Shown: positions 8,367-16,694 of the stretch, piece by piece
Layout: every line of letters begins with the position of its first letter
How positions within the stretch are numbered: the first letter of the stretch is position 1
Source of the DNA: an uncultured Mollicutes bacterium
GTDB lineage: Bacteria > Bacillota_I > Bacilli_A > ML615J-28 > CAG-313
NCBI GenBank assembly: GCA_900539265.1
Contig: UQBM01000001.1
Coordinates: 1 to 64,000 of the forward strand
Length of the DNA stretch: 64,000 nt
Direction: 5' to 3'
Made by a program: the position numbers and the translations under genes
The notes under the pieces: model-generated
Told to the model about the DNA's origin: nothing
Seen by the model: only the letters and a program-made list of their open reading frames with translations
The model's database searches: none

Positions 8367-9083
8367 TTATATTACTTGTGATAGTACTTTTCCAATTTTA
8401 TTTCTAATAATCAAAGTAGCATATTGATCATAAGTGGTTTTTTCATTATTAATTAAAACCAAATTTTCTCCTTTAAAAAATTTAATAAAACTTGCTGCAG
8501 GGTAAACGCTTAATGAAGTACCACCAACAATTAGTGTATCACAATTGGATATATATAAAATAGCATCATTAATGTCATTTTCTTTTAACATTTCTTCATA
8601 TAAAACAACATCAGGTTTGATATAATTATGACATTTTGGACAAATACCATAATATTTTATTAGTTCTAATTCATTATAAAAAGTATTGCATTTAAGACAA
8701 TGATTTCTTTTAACACTACCATGAAGTTCTATAACATTCTTACTTCCTGCTTCTTGGTGGAGACCATCAATGTTTTGTGTAATAATTGCTTTTAATTTTC
8801 CTTGTTTCTCTAGTTTGGTTAGGGCAAGATGAGCTTGATTAGGTTTAGCTTTTGGATAAATCATTTCATTAATGTAAAAATGATAAAATTCTTCTTTATG
8901 TAAATTATAAAAAGTTCGTGAAAGAATTTCTTCAGCCCTATATTGATATTTATTTTGATTATAAAGCCCCTTTTCACTTCTAAAATCAGGTATATTACTT
9001 TCGGTGGAAACACCTGCACCACCGAAAAAGACAATATTATTAGATAATTTAATAAGTTCTTTTAATTTTTCAATAGATTCCAT
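8367..9083 (-). CDS. cobB: NAD-dependent protein deacylase, sirtuin family
   Basis: This 238-residue Sir2 enzyme removes acyl groups from lysine using NAD+. The NAD-binding signature FFGGAGVSTESNIPDFRS is near the N-terminus, followed by TQNIDGLHQEAGS, the catalytic His in ELHGS, and two zinc pairs (CLKC and CPKC). ATG 9083 is chosen over the upstream GTG at 9092, because that GTG lies inside the AGGGTG ribosome site. It is monocistronic, divergent from the neighbouring serine hydrolase. Substrates cannot be inferred. Confidence 0.93.
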   Translation of the reverse strand: MESIEKLKELIKLSNNIVFFGGAGVSTESNIPDFRSEKGLYNQNKYQYRAEEILSRTFYNLHKEEFYHFYINEMIYPKAKPNQAHLALTKLEKQGKLKAIITQNIDGLHQEAGSKNVIELHGSVKRNHCLKCNTFYNELELIKYYGICPKCHNYIKPDVVLYEEMLKENDINDAILYISNCDTLIVGGTSLSVYPAASFIKFFKGENLVLINNEKTTYDQYATLIIRNKIGKVLSQVI

Positions 9084-9193
9084 TATGTTCACCCTTTTTT
9101 ATTATAACATAAAAACTTTATCATTAAAAGATAAAAAACAAATAATTTATGATAAAATACTTATGTAAAAATATGATGGAGAAATAGTTATAA

Positions 9194-10180
9194 ATGTTAG
9201 AAGAACAAGTTTATAAAAAAATAATGAATAAAGTGATAATGAATAAAGAACAAGGATATGCGTTGTATTTTAAATACAAAGATTTACTAATAGAAAAAAC
9301 AAATGGTTTAGAAAGCGATAAATATAGTTTTCCTATTATTTTTAATACGTGTTTTAGATTAGCATCAGTATCAAAACAATTCATTGCTTATGCTATTATC
9401 ATTTTAGTAGAAGAAAAATTTCTATCGTTTTCAACGCCAATTATTGAAATTTTTAGTGATTTGCCTCAATATTTCAACAAAATTACAATTAGACAATTAT
9501 TGAATCATACTTCAGGTATTTATGACTATGAAAAAATGCCTCATCAAGAAAATGATGAACAAATAAAAGATGAGCAAATTTTAGATTTTTTAAAAACAAC
9601 TACTCATACTTATTTTGAACCAGGAACTAGGTATCAATATAGTAATACTGGATATATTTTATTAGGTCAAATTATTGAAAAGGTATCAAACAACAAAATT
9701 AATGATTATTTGAATAAAAAAGTTTTTACAAAAGCTAAGTTATTCAATACGTATGTAAATGATGAAGGTAAAACGATTATTCCAAATAGAGCGTATGGAC
9801 ATATTTTAGATAATAATCAATTGATTGTTAAAGATCAGTATTGGTGTAGTGCTACAATTGGAGATGGTGGTCTTTATTCTAATATTACTGATTTAAATAA
9901 GTGGATAGATTATTTATTAGGTGATGATTTTGATAAACTTAAAAGTACAATGTTTTTACCTAATGTGTTTGATGAGAAAACCAATTCATATTATGGATTG
10001 GGGATGAGAATTATCAATGTGAATGGATGTGATATATATTATCATTGTGGAGATACTATTGGTACGAATACATTTATTCTTTTTTCTAAGGACTTGAATC
10101 TTAGATGTATTTTTTTAACTAATCTAGGCAATATTGATACAGAGAATTTGAAAGAAAATATTATTAATTTAATTAACTAA
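9194..10180 (+). CDS. Serine hydrolase, class C beta-lactamase/PBP-like
   Basis: This 328-residue protein has the SxxK motif in ASVSKQF (near residue 62) and the YxN motif in YQYSNTGY. A late H-C-G-D segment probably replaces KTG. No signal peptide is visible, so it appears cytoplasmic or non-classically exported. Family members are esterases, D-aminopeptidases or peptidoglycan-active enzymes; the substrate is unknown. The gene ends inside a long palindromic terminator. A second family member lies at 37850. Confidence 0.85.
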   Translation: MLEEQVYKKIMNKVIMNKEQGYALYFKYKDLLIEKTNGLESDKYSFPIIFNTCFRLASVSKQFIAYAIIILVEEKFLSFSTPIIEIFSDLPQYFNKITIRQLLNHTSGIYDYEKMPHQENDEQIKDEQILDFLKTTTHTYFEPGTRYQYSNTGYILLGQIIEKVSNNKINDYLNKKVFTKAKLFNTYVNDEGKTIIPNRAYGHILDNNQLIVKDQYWCSATIGDGGLYSNITDLNKWIDYLLGDDFDKLKSTMFLPNVFDEKTNSYYGLGMRIINVNGCDIYYHCGDTIGTNTFILFSKDLNLRCIFLTNLGNIDTENLKENIINLIN

Positions 10181-10218
10181 AAAAGTATATTTCTTAAATG
10201 AAATATACTTTTTTAGTT
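10174..10218. terminator. Bidirectional terminator between convergent genes
   Basis: AACTAAAAAAGTATATTTC pairs with GAAATATACTTTTTTAGTT around a TTAAAT loop. It serves the serine hydrolase and the opposing decarboxylase operon. Confidence 0.85.
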
Positions 10219-10224
10219 AATATA

Positions 10225-10377
10225 TTATTTGTTTTTAACTTTTAAAACATTATTTAAAATAATAATAAGTAAGAAAATAATAAACATTGCAATAAATAAG
10301 GATAAAAATCCTTTCCAAGCTATATTTAAAGCCTCAATTACCATATCTTTATTAAAGGACATAAAAAATATTTTCAT
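10225..10377 (-). CDS. Small membrane subunit, OadG/gamma-like, of a Na+-pumping decarboxylase
   Basis: This short gene of 50 codons lies just after the beta-subunit gene on the same strand. The product has one strong membrane helix (FLSLFIAMFIIFLLIIILNNVL) and a short basic tail. That fits the gamma/delta subunits that anchor oxaloacetate- or acyl-CoA-decarboxylase complexes, which are very small and poorly conserved. ATG 10377 sits eight bases after AAAGGA; an upstream ATG at 10386 abuts the ribosome site and is less likely. The role is inferred from size, topology and neighbour. Confidence 0.6.
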   Translation of the reverse strand: MKIFFMSFNKDMVIEALNIAWKGFLSLFIAMFIIFLLIIILNNVLKVKNK

Positions 10378-10392
10378 AGGTTGCATCCTTTC

Positions 10393-11499
10393 TTAAATCA
10401 TAAATAATGATAAGATGACACCGCCTGCAATTGCTGAGGCAACTTGTCCTGCAATATTAGCACTGGCAGCATGCATCAATAAATAATTACTTTTATCTTC
10501 TTTAATTCCCATTTGATGAACAATTCTAGATGCCATTGGGAAAGCAGAAATACCTGCAGCACCTACCATTGGATTAATTTTCTTTTTGGAAAATAGGTTA
10601 ATCAGTTTGACAAAGAAAATACCACCAATTGTATCGAAAACAAAAGCAAGTAAACCAAGTCCCATAATCATAAGTGTTTCCACAGTGACAAATTTATCAG
10701 CTTTCATAGTAAATGAGATAGTTATGCCTAGTAATAATGTAATAAGATTTGTTAAAGTGTCACTTGCACTTTTAGATAGACTATCTAAGACTCCACATTC
10801 TTTAATCAAATTACCAAACATTAAAAAACCCACAAGTGATACAGATTCTGGCGCTAAAAGGCCTGAAACAATGGTAATAGCAATTGGAAAGATAATTTTA
10901 GTTCCTTTAGAAACACTTTTGGGATTATATTCCATTTTTATAAGACGCTCACGTTTTGATGTACAAAGTTTAATTACTAAGGGTTGTACTAAAGGTACAA
11001 GAGCCATATAGCAATAGGCAGCAACTGTTATTGCTCCTAAATAGTTAGTACCTAATTTTTGAGATACCAAAATGGAAGTTGGTCCATCAGCAGCTCCAAT
11101 AATACCAATACATGCTGCATCTTTAATATCAAACCCTAGAAGGGTAGCAAAAATGATTATTACAAAGATTCCAGCTTGAGCAGCAGCCCCAATAAAAATT
11201 AACTTGGGATTAGAAAGTAAAGGACCAAAATCAAGCATTGAACCAATACCAATGAATAAAAGTAAAGGCATAATTTCACTTGCTTCAATACCTACTTTAA
11301 ATAACCATTCAATGGCACCAGATTCACCAATAGCACCGCTATAAGGAATATTAACAATAATGGCGCCTAATCCCATTGGTAATAAAAGAGCCGGCTCTAG
11401 TTTCTTTTTAATTGCTAAAAAGATTAAAACAAATCCTACAATGTACATTACAATTTGTTCAATCGTAATACTTTTTATTCCTTCTAATAAAAAATCCAT
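10393..11499 (-). CDS. Sodium ion-translocating decarboxylase, beta subunit
   Basis: This 368-residue multi-spanning protein belongs to the OadB/GcdB/MmdB family, which couples decarboxylation of a biotin-bound carboxyl group to Na+ export. Conserved stretches include MLDFGPLLSNP, GAADGPTSILVS and the C-terminal GAAGISAFPMASRIV. ATG 11499 is chosen because GGAGG lies seven bases upstream. No alpha subunit or biotin carrier lies in the window, so the complex must be completed from elsewhere. A manganese-type riboswitch precedes it and a gamma-like subunit follows. Confidence 0.92.
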   Translation of the reverse strand: MDFLLEGIKSITIEQIVMYIVGFVLIFLAIKKKLEPALLLPMGLGAIIVNIPYSGAIGESGAIEWLFKVGIEASEIMPLLLFIGIGSMLDFGPLLSNPKLIFIGAAAQAGIFVIIIFATLLGFDIKDAACIGIIGAADGPTSILVSQKLGTNYLGAITVAAYCYMALVPLVQPLVIKLCTSKRERLIKMEYNPKSVSKGTKIIFPIAITIVSGLLAPESVSLVGFLMFGNLIKECGVLDSLSKSASDTLTNLITLLLGITISFTMKADKFVTVETLMIMGLGLLAFVFDTIGGIFFVKLINLFSKKKINPMVGAAGISAFPMASRIVHQMGIKEDKSNYLLMHAASANIAGQVASAIAGGVILSLFMI

Positions 11500-11526
11500 C
11501 TTAGACCTCCTTATCATTTAGATTTT

Positions 11527-11617
11527 AAAGGTCTTGCAAATCATTACTGACTACTATATCCGGAAAAGACTTTTCTTTTCGTGCTGACGAATATAATATT
11601 AGAGCTACTCCCCTTTT
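11527..11617 (-). ncRNA. yybP-ykoY (manganese) riboswitch candidate
   Basis: Read on the minus strand, the region holds AAAGGGGAGTAGC near the 5' end (complement of 11604-11616), CGTCAGCACG, then GCAAGACCTTT (complement of 11527-11537). These are hallmarks of the yybP-ykoY Mn2+ riboswitch, including the closing AAAGG/CCTTT stem. AGACCT in its 3' strand is complementary to AGGTCT, which overlaps the ribosome site of the decarboxylase gene (11503-11508). This suggests translational control, with Mn2+ freeing the ribosome site. Confidence 0.75.
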
Positions 11618-11736
11618 TTAGAAGTAAAATAAAAAAGTAAATTATATAATCATTCATATAATTACTTGCGTTTTTAAAAACTAAAATATTTAGTAATTAA
11701 TAACTTGAACTATTATACTATAAATTATAAAATAAA

Positions 11737-12405
11737 TCACAGAATTTGATAAAAAATTGTAAAATTATTTTTATTATAGTCAATGATTTTAGCTTTTTTT
11801 AATTTACTCAAAGTAGCACAAAGAGCACTTCTGTCAACAGCTAAATAATCTGCCAATTCTTGTCTGTTAAAAGGAATATTGAAAGTATTAGATTTATATG
11901 TTTTACTACAATTAGATAGGTATGATAAAACTTTATCTTGAATTGTCCGTTTAGACATATGTTCAATTTTATTGATTAGAGAAATATTTTTATTTGATAA
12001 TACCATTACTGCATTTTTCATAAGTTGTGTATGATAGTGGCAATTTTTTGAACAAGGATTAAAAATCTTTTTGATATCTATAAATAGAATTTTACAATCG
12101 CTCATAGCAATAAGAGAAATAGGATATGTTTGATGATTAGAATAGGCATAAGCAATACCAAATAGATTATTTTTTTCAAGATAACTAATAATTGATCTAT
12201 TGCCCCAATAATCATCTTCAACTACGCAAACCGAACCTTCTTTAATAATTAAAATATGTTTGATTTCATCACCATAATTTATAATATAATTACCTTTTTT
12301 AAAAGATTTTTCTGATATATTAAAACAATGAAATATAGAATATTGTTCATAATCCTTTAAACCAGTAAATAATGGGCAATCATTGATTTCATAAATATTT
12401 TTCAT
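11737..12405 (-). CDS. Crp/Fnr-family transcriptional regulator
   Basis: This 222-residue protein has an N-terminal cyclic-nucleotide-binding-type beta barrel (residues ~10-125; KGNYIINYGDEIKHILIIKEG) and a C-terminal winged helix (FNRQELADYLAVDRSALCATL). Several Cys lie in the sensor half (CPLFTGL, CSKNCHYH), but not in the classic Fnr iron-sulphur spacing. It ends with TGA at 11737-11739. It is divergent from desulfoferrodoxin, which suggests that it controls oxidative-stress genes. Confidence 0.85.
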   Translation of the reverse strand: MKNIYEINDCPLFTGLKDYEQYSIFHCFNISEKSFKKGNYIINYGDEIKHILIIKEGSVCVVEDDYWGNRSIISYLEKNNLFGIAYAYSNHQTYPISLIAMSDCKILFIDIKKIFNPCSKNCHYHTQLMKNAVMVLSNKNISLINKIEHMSKRTIQDKVLSYLSNCSKTYKSNTFNIPFNRQELADYLAVDRSALCATLSKLKKAKIIDYNKNNFTIFYQIL

Positions 12406-12503
12406 AACTTCACCTTTTGTTGCAAAAACAACATACTTTCTAATAATATTATAGTATAATTAATACAGAAAGTAAAATATTAAGAAAATAAAGGAGAAGA
12501 AAA

Positions 12504-12872
12504 ATGAAATTTTATTATTGTAAACATTGTAAAAATATTGTTGCTTTTGTTAAAGAAGTAAATCCTAATATTGTATGTTGTAATGATGTAATGGTAGAAT
12601 TGGTTCCTGGGAGTGTAGATGCTACCCATGAAAAACATATACCTGTTGTTAATGTAAACGAAAATAAGGTAACAGTCTCAATTGGTAGTGTTGAACATCC
12701 AATGCAAAATGAACATTATATTGAATGGATTATTCTTGAAACTACTAAAGGAGTTTATCGTAAGAATTTAAATCCTGGTGAAAAACCGGTAGCAACGTTT
12801 GTTCTTGAAGATGGTGAAAAGGTTCTTTCTACCTATGAGTATTGTAATTTACATGGTTTATGGGTGAAATAA
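12504..12872 (+). CDS. dfx: Desulfoferrodoxin / superoxide reductase
   Basis: This 122-residue enzyme reduces superoxide to peroxide without making oxygen, typical of anaerobes. The N-terminal desulforedoxin-like iron site uses CKHC and a CC pair (IVCCNDV). The catalytic Fe site is given by HEKHIP, EHPMQNEHYIEWI and the C-terminal CNLHG. The length fits two-iron desulfoferrodoxins. The start is ATG 12504 after AAAGGAGAAG. The next gene starts one base after its stop, so the two are co-transcribed. Confidence 0.95.
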   Translation: MKFYYCKHCKNIVAFVKEVNPNIVCCNDVMVELVPGSVDATHEKHIPVVNVNENKVTVSIGSVEHPMQNEHYIEWIILETTKGVYRKNLNPGEKPVATFVLEDGEKVLSTYEYCNLHGLWVK

Positions 12873-12873
12873 A

Positions 12874-13146
12874 ATGATAGATGTAAAAGTAATTAATGGT
12901 GAAATTGAAGAACAAGAAAAGTTTGCTTATATTAAAAGAGGTATTGAAAAATATGGGGAAGAAAATTTGCTTAGTATTGATGTGGAATTAGATGGGGAAT
13001 ATGTAAATTTATCTTATCATATTAAAAATGTACCTTTTCAAAGAATTAGAAGAATTACTGGTTATTTAGTAGGAACTCTTGATCGTTTTAATGATGCTAA
13101 AAAAGAAGAAGTAGAAAATAGAGTTAAGCATATGTGTGCAAAATAA
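12874..13146 (+). CDS. Small protein resembling the anaerobic ribonucleotide reductase (NrdD)-linked family
   Basis: This 90-residue protein is translationally coupled to desulfoferrodoxin. Its C-terminal half (RIRRITGYLVGTLDRFN, then VKHM) matches a motif I associate with small NrdD-associated proteins and the end of class III reductases. There it lies near the zinc/glycyl-radical region, but no glycyl-radical loop is present here. A role in supporting oxygen-sensitive deoxynucleotide synthesis is inference. Alternatively it could be a conserved small protein of unknown function. Confidence 0.6.
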   Translation: MIDVKVINGEIEEQEKFAYIKRGIEKYGEENLLSIDVELDGEYVNLSYHIKNVPFQRIRRITGYLVGTLDRFNDAKKEEVENRVKHMCAK

Positions 13147-13176
13147 AATGGATATAGATTACTATATCCATTTTCT
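13145..13176 (+). terminator. Intrinsic terminator of the desulfoferrodoxin operon
   Basis: AAAATGGATATAG pairs with CTATATCCATTTT around ATTA, overlapping the stop codon. Confidence 0.8.
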
Positions 13177-13270
13177 GTTAAAAAATATTAAAATTAAAGA
13201 ATTGACAACCATTTTAGTATTTAGTATAATTAAATTGTATAGGAAAACATATGAATATATGGAGGTAGCA

Positions 13271-15355
13271 ATGAACAAATACTTTAAAATGGCAATTTTA
13301 CTATTATTTATTTTTGGTTTTAGTTTTTTTGTTTCATGTAATAAGGATAAACCAAGCGATGATGATGGAAATACACCAACTGAAAAAAAGGAATATCTAT
13401 TAGTGTATGATACAACCTTTGGTTCTTTTTCTGATGGTAAAACATATTTAGAACAAAAATATGAAGAAGGTACGAAGGTTCAATTAATTCAAGATGAACC
13501 AATAAGAGATGGTTATGAATTTGCAGGATGGATAAATCAAGAAACCAAAGAACAAGTAAGTAATCCTTTTACAATTAATAAGGATACTGTTTTAGAAGCA
13601 AATTGGGTTTTAAAAAAAGTTAAAATAACCTATGATGCAATGGCGGGAAATTTTGAAGATGGTAGTTATCAAAAAGTAATATATGTTGAACAAAATTCAC
13701 CTTTTGAGTATTTAGAAATTCCTACAAATGGTAGTAGATTATTTAATGGTTGGTATGATTATGAAACAGGTAATTATGTGGAAGAAGGAACTATTGTTAC
13801 TCAAGATTTAACAGTAAATGCAAAATATCGCAATCCAGGAGAACAATATAATGTAAATTATATTATAAATGGAGGAACTCAAGATTTACCTTTAGTGGAT
13901 ACATATTATAATCAAATAATCTATCGCCTTTCTGTTCCAACAAAAGAAGGATTTGAATTTTTAGGTTGGTATAAAAGTAGTGATTTTTCTGGTGAACCCA
14001 TAAAATATCAAACTGAAGATTGTACTGGAGACCAAACATATTATGCTAAATGGGAAATTGTTGATGCAAATTATGCAGAGGTAATTTTGGATGAAATCCT
14101 ACCACTAGAGATTGATAAAGATATCAATTTACCGGTTGAATATCAAGGGGCGTCATTATATTGGAGTTCTTCTAATTATGACATAATGACCGCAAGAGGT
14201 AAAATTAATCAAACTCACCGAAATGAGGCTGTAACAATTAGTGTGGAAATGACGATTAATGATGAATTATATAAATTTGAAAGAGATGTTGTAGTGAAAG
14301 CAATTGCATTTGATGAATTAATAAATCCAGTAGCTGGTTATTTTTATCGAACGAATGTTGTTACTAAGTCTGAGGCTTTAATGAATAATTTAGATATCGT
14401 TTATTATGCTTTTGCTAATGTATCTAGTAATGGTGCTGTGTCAATTGAAGGGGTAGTTAATTTTAATAAATTAATGGAAGAAGCTAATTATTTAAGACAA
14501 AATGGAATAAGAATAGTCTTATCGATTGCAGGAGGTGCTGATAATTTCTCAAGTGCCTGTCGCAATATTGGTTATGCTAAATTAGCTGATAATATAATTG
14601 AATTAATCAAAGAATATCATTTAGATGGTGTTGATATTGACTGGGAATTTCCAACTGATGAAACTGATAGAAATAATATGGCAATGCTTTGCCAAAGTTT
14701 AAGAAAAAAATTAACATTATTAGAAGACGGAAATGGGTCTTCATATTTAGTTACAGCTGCGATACCTTCTCATCAATCATATCTTAAATTTAATTTTAAA
14801 TTGTTAAATGAAAGTTTAGACTATGTAAATATGATGTCATATGATATGAATTTAGCGGGTAGAGCAACTCATCTATGTCCACTTTTTAAAGCAAATAATG
14901 ATGGTAATATAGGTTATGGCATAGATCAAGGAGTGAAATGGTTTACTGATGCTGGACTTGATAAAGATAAGATTATTATTGGAGCAGCTTTTTATGGTAA
15001 AGCTTATAAAGTTACTGGACAATCTTTAGGTTCAAAATATCCTGGACTTGGAGCTATGGCAGAGTTGTATCATATGCAATATCAAAGTGGAACGGTAACC
15101 TATTCTTATATATATGACAATATTTTACCAAATAGAAAATATGTAAGATATTTTGATGAAGATGCAAGAGTTCCTTATTTATATAATGAAGAAGAATCAT
15201 TCTTTATTACATATGAAGATGAACAATCTTTAATTGAAAAAGTTAATTATGCATATCAAGAAGGATTAGGAATTATGTTTTGGGATTATAGTTATGATAC
15301 TAAAAATATTTTAACTGATACTATTTGTAATCGAATGCAAGAATTAAGGGGATAA
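13271..15355 (+). CDS. Glycoside hydrolase family 18 lipoprotein with InlB B-repeats
   Basis: This 694-residue surface enzyme probably cleaves chitin-like or N-glycan N-acetylglucosamine links. A lipobox signal ends at Cys in FGFSFFVSCNK. Three InlB B-type repeats follow (each ending in W or KY, e.g. GYEFAGW and GFEFLGWY), then an Ig-like segment (LYWSSSNY). The GH18 barrel carries DGVDIDWE at residues 452-459, with Glu459 as acid/base. ATG 13271 follows GGAGG; the longer upstream frame has no ribosome site and overlaps the previous terminator. The gene is monocistronic. Confidence 0.92.
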   Translation: MNKYFKMAILLLFIFGFSFFVSCNKDKPSDDDGNTPTEKKEYLLVYDTTFGSFSDGKTYLEQKYEEGTKVQLIQDEPIRDGYEFAGWINQETKEQVSNPFTINKDTVLEANWVLKKVKITYDAMAGNFEDGSYQKVIYVEQNSPFEYLEIPTNGSRLFNGWYDYETGNYVEEGTIVTQDLTVNAKYRNPGEQYNVNYIINGGTQDLPLVDTYYNQIIYRLSVPTKEGFEFLGWYKSSDFSGEPIKYQTEDCTGDQTYYAKWEIVDANYAEVILDEILPLEIDKDINLPVEYQGASLYWSSSNYDIMTARGKINQTHRNEAVTISVEMTINDELYKFERDVVVKAIAFDELINPVAGYFYRTNVVTKSEALMNNLDIVYYAFANVSSNGAVSIEGVVNFNKLMEEANYLRQNGIRIVLSIAGGADNFSSACRNIGYAKLADNIIELIKEYHLDGVDIDWEFPTDETDRNNMAMLCQSLRKKLTLLEDGNGSSYLVTAAIPSHQSYLKFNFKLLNESLDYVNMMSYDMNLAGRATHLCPLFKANNDGNIGYGIDQGVKWFTDAGLDKDKIIIGAAFYGKAYKVTGQSLGSKYPGLGAMAELYHMQYQSGTVTYSYIYDNILPNRKYVRYFDEDARVPYLYNEEESFFITYEDEQSLIEKVNYAYQEGLGIMFWDYSYDTKNILTDTICNRMQELRG

Positions 15356-15400
15356 TGAGAAAGTACTATATCAATTTTTGGTATAGTACTTTCTCATTTA
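15356..15400 (+). terminator. Intrinsic terminator of the GH18 gene
   Basis: GAGAAAGTACTATA pairs with TATAGTACTTTCTC around an 11-base loop. Confidence 0.85.
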
Positions 15401-15488
15401 TATTATATGATAATACTTAAAAATAGTTAAATAATTGATATTTATACTTTAAATATGATAAAATAAGATATTGTAGAGGTTAAAATAT

Positions 15489-16694
15489 ATGACAAAGAAA
15501 AAATGGATTAAGGTTAGACATCAAATTGTTATAGGAACGATTAGAATTTTTATGAGACCAATTGCTTATTTTTACTTTGGCTTTCGATATAAGAGGTTTA
15601 AGAATCATAAGCAACCATATTTTATTATGCACAATCACCAAACAGTTTGGGATCAGTTTCTTATAGGACTTATTTGGAGTAATAAAACATATTTTATAAT
15701 GAGCGATGATTTAACTACAATTAAATTTTTATCGCCAATTATGAAATTTTTGGTTAATCCTATACCATATAAAAAGGCATCTACTGATTTTACTATTTTA
15801 AGAACTTGCAAACAAGTGGTGCAAGAAGGTGGCTCAATTGTTATAGCAGCAGAAGGAAATAGAACATATAGTGGTAAAACCGAATACATCAATCCGACAA
15901 TTGTTAAAATGATAAAATTTTTAAAAATACCAATTGCTACTATTAGAATTGAAGGTGGATATGGTATTTTTCCAAGATGGGCTAATAAAAAAAGAAAAGG
16001 ACGTTTTTATGGTAGTGTTTATAAAACCTATAGTTATGAAGATTATAAAGATATGTCGGATAAAAAACTTTATGACATTTTATGTGAAGATTTATATGTT
16101 GATGAATCAACCGAAGAAGGGCCCTATAAGTCTTCACATAGTGCTGAATATTTAGAAAGGGTAATTTATAATTGCCCTAAATGTGGATTTACTACCTTTC
16201 AATCTCATAAACAAATTCTTCATTGTACAACTTGTAATATGATGCTTAGATATAATGAATATAAACAATTTGAAGGTATTAATATTGATGCACCATTTAA
16301 AAATGTCAATGAATGGTATGAATATCAAAAAATCAAATTATTTGATATGAAATTAATGAGTTATGATACAAACTATCTTTTTTTTGAAGATAAAGTTAAA
16401 TTTATTGAGGTTTTATTTCGTAAATCTAAAAAAATTATTGATAAAAATGCTATAATTAAGATGTATTCAAATCGAATTGAGGTTATTTATCAAGAGAAAA
16501 AAAGTCAATTTTTATTTGATAAAATTTCTTCTTCAGGAGTATTTGGCAAAAATAAACTTAATTTTTATGTTGATAAATATATTTTACAATTTAAAGGTAA
16601 TCATAGCTTTAATGCAATGAAGTATGTTAATTTATTTTATAAATATAAAATTGAAAAAGGAGATGTAAAAAATGACAAGTTTTTGGGACTCTAA
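15489..16694 (+). CDS. 1-acyl-sn-glycerol-3-phosphate acyltransferase-like protein with zinc ribbon
   Basis: This 401-residue protein has an N-terminal PlsC domain with the acceptor-binding motif HNHQTVWDQ (HX4D, near residue 49) and AAEGNRTYSG, so it probably moves acyl chains to phospholipid precursors. Unusually, a zinc ribbon follows (CPKCGFTTF and CTTCNMM, near residues 230-255) and then about 140 residues of PH-like or unknown fold. Its last 23 bases overlap the GltS-family gene, implying translational coupling. ATG 15489 follows AGAGG. Confidence 0.8.
   Translation: MTKKKWIKVRHQIVIGTIRIFMRPIAYFYFGFRYKRFKNHKQPYFIMHNHQTVWDQFLIGLIWSNKTYFIMSDDLTTIKFLSPIMKFLVNPIPYKKASTDFTILRTCKQVVQEGGSIVIAAEGNRTYSGKTEYINPTIVKMIKFLKIPIATIRIEGGYGIFPRWANKKRKGRFYGSVYKTYSYEDYKDMSDKKLYDILCEDLYVDESTEEGPYKSSHSAEYLERVIYNCPKCGFTTFQSHKQILHCTTCNMMLRYNEYKQFEGINIDAPFKNVNEWYEYQKIKLFDMKLMSYDTNYLFFEDKVKFIEVLFRKSKKIIDKNAIIKMYSNRIEVIYQEKKSQFLFDKISSSGVFGKNKLNFYVDKYILQFKGNHSFNAMKYVNLFYKYKIEKGDVKNDKFLGL

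Noticed and set aside
13136..13270. Longer N-terminus for the GH18 protein
   Set aside because: It overlaps the previous gene and its terminator and would bury the lipobox signal peptide; GGAGG precedes ATG 13271.
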